Of a DNA stretch of 6,189 nucleotides, positions 4,628-6,189 are shown one piece after another. Each line of letters starts with the position of its first letter. Positions within the stretch are counted from its first letter, which is position 1. Position numbers and translations under genes: made by a program. Source of the DNA: an uncultured Clostridia bacterium (GTDB lineage: Bacteria; Bacillota; Clostridia; TANB77; CAG-508); the NCBI GenBank assembly GCA_947627785.1, contig CANQXC010000051.1, positions 1 to 6,189 of the forward strand, read 5' to 3'. The notes beneath the pieces are model-generated. The model was not told where the DNA came from. It saw nothing but the letters and a program-made list of their open reading frames with translations, and made no database searches.

Positions 4628-5764
4628 TTAATCTCCTAAACAAATTCCTAAATTTCTTGCCACTTTAATTAAATCATCATTCATTTTTATTGTTTTAATA
4701 TTGGTTGATTCTGTTCCACCTGAACGTGCACCAATTTCTTTATTATTTCCTACAACATCTTCTAATGATACATAACTTAATTTTCCACCTTTTAGAGTTA
4801 CTAATACATTAAATTTTCCTTCTAATGCTAGTTCCATTGCTTTATATCCATATTTTGTAGATAGAACTCTATCATAAGCTGTTGGTGTTCCACCTCTTTG
4901 AACATATCCTAAAGTTGTATTTCTAGATACCATTCCTGTTAATGTTTCTAGGTCTTCTGCTAGTTTTTCTCCTATTCCTCCAAGTCTTACATTATCTAAA
5001 CCTTTTCCATCGTTTAGTGTTTTTCTTACTATCATCTCTCCATTTTTTGGTTTCGCACCTTCTGATACTACTATTATGCTAAATTTCTTTCCTTCTGCTT
5101 TTCTTTTATTTATTTTTTCAACAACACTGTTTATATCATAAGGAATTTCAGGAATTAATGCAACGTCTGCTCCTCCTGCTATTGCAGATTCTAGTGCTAT
5201 CCAACCTGCATATCTTCCCATTACTTCAAGAACCATTATTCTATGGTGTGATTCTGCTGTTGAATGTAATCTATCTAATGCTTCTGTTGCAACAGATACT
5301 GCTGTGTTATATCCGAAGGTTATTTCGCTATGTGCTACATCATTATCTATTGTTTTTGGAACACCTATTACATTTAATCCTTTTACTGAAAAATCTCTTG
5401 CTGATTTTTGTGTACCATCTCCTCCTAATGTAAATATGCAATCAAATCCTGCCTTTCTTACATTTTCAATACAATAGTCTGATACATCTTTATATATAGT
5501 TTGTCCATTTTCCTCTACTTTTAAATTAAATAAGTTTGTACTATTTGATGCTCCAATTATTGTTCCACCTCTATGCAATAATCCTGAAGCACTACCATTT
5601 GATTCTAATTTAATGTAATTATTTTCATAAAGCCCCTTATACCCTTCAATATATCCATAACATTCTACTCCATTTGTTTCTGCTGTTTTTACTATTGCTC
5701 TTATAACAGCATTTAATCCTGGACAATCTCCTCCATTTGTAATTATTGCAACTTTTTTTAACAT
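4628..5764 (-). CDS. pfkA: 6-phosphofructokinase (378 aa)
   Basis: Phosphorylates fructose 6-phosphate to fructose 1,6-bisphosphate, the committing step of glycolysis, in the cytoplasm. Landmarks: TNGGDCPGLNAVIR (9-22, nucleotide loop), GGDGT (114-118), PKTIDND (136-142) with catalytic base Asp140, MGRYAGWIAL (182-191, sugar phosphate), IPE (204-206), and LGYVQRGGTPTAYDR (285-299). At the two positions that mark donor use (E. coli 104 and 124) this enzyme has Gly117 and Lys137. Gly at the first goes with ATP; Lys at the second is usual in pyrophosphate-dependent and long 'mixed' group enzymes. I therefore expect ATP use but cannot exclude pyrophosphate. At 378 residues it is longer than the ~320-residue PfkA of E. 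coli and Bacillus, as expected for the long group, so it may lack classic ADP/PEP allostery. The ATG at 5764 has AAAGGA eight bases upstream. The neighbouring same-strand genes do not form a known glycolytic operon. Confidence 0.93.
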   Translation of the reverse strand: MLKKVAIITNGGDCPGLNAVIRAIVKTAETNGVECYGYIEGYKGLYENNYIKLESNGSASGLLHRGGTIIGASNSTNLFNLKVEENGQTIYKDVSDYCIENVRKAGFDCIFTLGGDGTQKSARDFSVKGLNVIGVPKTIDNDVAHSEITFGYNTAVSVATEALDRLHSTAESHHRIMVLEVMGRYAGWIALESAIAGGADVALIPEIPYDINSVVEKINKRKAEGKKFSIIVVSEGAKPKNGEMIVRKTLNDGKGLDNVRLGGIGEKLAEDLETLTGMVSRNTTLGYVQRGGTPTAYDRVLSTKYGYKAMELALEGKFNVLVTLKGGKLSYVSLEDVVGNNKEIGARSGGTESTNIKTIKMNDDLIKVARNLGICLGD

Positions 5765-5794
5765 AATTTTTTTCCTTTCTTATATAATTTATTT

Positions 5795-5827
5795 AGGTTT
5801 TATGGCTATACCTATAAACCTTTTTTT
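5795..5827 (+). terminator. Hairpin plus T7 in the pfkA leader, terminator-like only on the plus strand
   Basis: AGGTTT (5795-5800) pairs with AAACCT (5816-5821), extended inward by AT and GG/CC pairs with one bulged T on each side, around a CTATA loop. It is followed by seven T on the plus strand (5821-5827). On the minus strand, where the genes lie, the stem is preceded by A7 and followed by AAATAAATT, so it is not a terminator for the permease gene. It may be a 5' leader hairpin of the pfkA mRNA or a stop for antisense transcription. Confidence 0.35.
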
Positions 5828-5850
5828 ATTAAATTATTGTTATTTATATT

Positions 5851-6189
5851 TTATTTATCATCTTTAGCCATTTTAAAGGCTTCTTTTAAAGTTAATCTAG
5901 CTCCTGTATTTAGAATTGTTGCTGAATATACTTTTATTGCAATTAATGCTATTACTATAGTTGTAGCTATTAATACTCCTAAAGATATAGCAATTTCACC
6001 TGTTGTTGCAGTACCCATCATTACTCTTAGTGGCATACTAAATGGTGATGATATTGGAACTATTCCTGATATTTTGTTTAACCCACTATTAGGATTCATC
6101 ATTGAAAAATATGCTAGGTAAAATCCTATAACTGCTACAACACTTACTGGACCATTTGCATATTGAACATCTTCAGGTTTGCTTACAGT
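5851..6189 (-). CDS. ABC-2-type (NatB-like) transporter permease, C-terminal part, cut by window edge
   Basis: The frame stays open from the stop at 5851 to the last base, so only the final 112 residues are seen and the gene begins right of the window. Two hydrophobic spans are visible: one around GPVSVVAVIGFYLAYF, and a second longer one around ISLGVLIATTIVIALIAIKVY. Between them is ISGIVPISSPFSMPLRVMMG, close to the conserved 'IP..SPF.MP.R...G' segment of NatB/YhaP-type ABC-2 permeases. The ending, KVYSATILNTGARLTLKEAFKMAK, also matches the cytoplasmic tail of that group. These integral membrane subunits work with an ATPase (NatA-type) in export of ions, drugs or lipids; the substrate is not predictable. 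The in-frame ATG pair at 6097-6102 is internal, not a start, since recognisable family sequence continues upstream of it. The ATPase gene probably lies further right. pfkA follows after 86 bases. Confidence 0.8.
   Translation of the reverse strand, partial: TVSKPEDVQYANGPVSVVAVIGFYLAYFSMMNPNSGLNKISGIVPISSPFSMPLRVMMGTATTGEIAISLGVLIATTIVIALIAIKVYSATILNTGARLTLKEAFKMAKDDK

Noticed and set aside
5851..6102. A complete 83-residue membrane protein starting at the ATG pair 6097-6102
   Set aside because: The frame stays open to the end of the window and the upstream residues form a further hydrophobic span expected of an ABC-2 permease, so this is the tail of a longer gene.
1..6189. CRISPR array, tRNA gene or insertion sequence within the window
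   Set aside because: No regularly spaced direct repeats, no cloverleaf-like GC-rich segment with a TTCGA arm, and no transposase-like frame were seen on either strand.

Overview
The window is AT-rich (roughly 27% GC by eye), strongly A/T-biased at third codon positions, and dense in intrinsic hairpins and AGGA/GGAGG-type ribosome binding sites. This fits a low-GC Firmicute, most likely a gut-type Clostridia lineage. That placement is an inference from composition, promoter style and gene families, not from a marker gene.

Layout. Positions 1-423 hold no convincing gene. They carry two strong tandem sigma-A-type promoters firing leftward out of the window, each with A/T-tract upstream DNA. This is the look of a stable-RNA (rRNA or tRNA) operon promoter region whose RNA genes would lie left of base 1. 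Facing the other way, a near-consensus extended -10 promoter (424-453) drives a small acidic, disordered ORF of unknown function (471-677), closed by a probably bidirectional terminator. All other genes are on the minus strand. Reading right to left, they are: the C-terminal end of an ABC-2-type permease (cut by the window edge, 5851-6189); a 378-residue 6-phosphofructokinase (4628-5764); a 79-residue thioredoxin-fold protein with no cysteine (4302-4541); a large pilin-like protein with a formylglycine-generating-enzyme/C-type-lectin-like C-terminal domain (2405-4015); PgeF/YlmD-type multicopper-oxidase-fold protein (1302-2135); and a DUF5662-type protein (742-1275) in a probable two-gene operon with pgeF.

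The most interesting object is the pilin-like gene. Its last ~120 bases are about 53% GC in an otherwise very AT-rich gene and are packed with NNC codons, right after a RVVRGG motif and before a conserved LYIK terminus. This is the signature of a diversity-generating retroelement (DGR) variable repeat, in which AAC codons of a template repeat become NNC in the target. A hairpin lies just downstream, where the homing signal of DGRs usually sits. No reverse transcriptase or template repeat is inside the window, so they must be nearby outside it or elsewhere in the genome. The predicted product is a membrane- or pilus-anchored surface protein whose tip is hypervariable.

The gene is bounded by a good promoter (4065-4093) and, further upstream, by a 26-bp near-perfect inverted repeat (4189-4248). 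It therefore sits as its own unit among housekeeping genes. The phosphofructokinase, thioredoxin-like and permease genes are same-strand neighbours with ~86-base gaps. Whether they are co-transcribed is not clear from the sequence.
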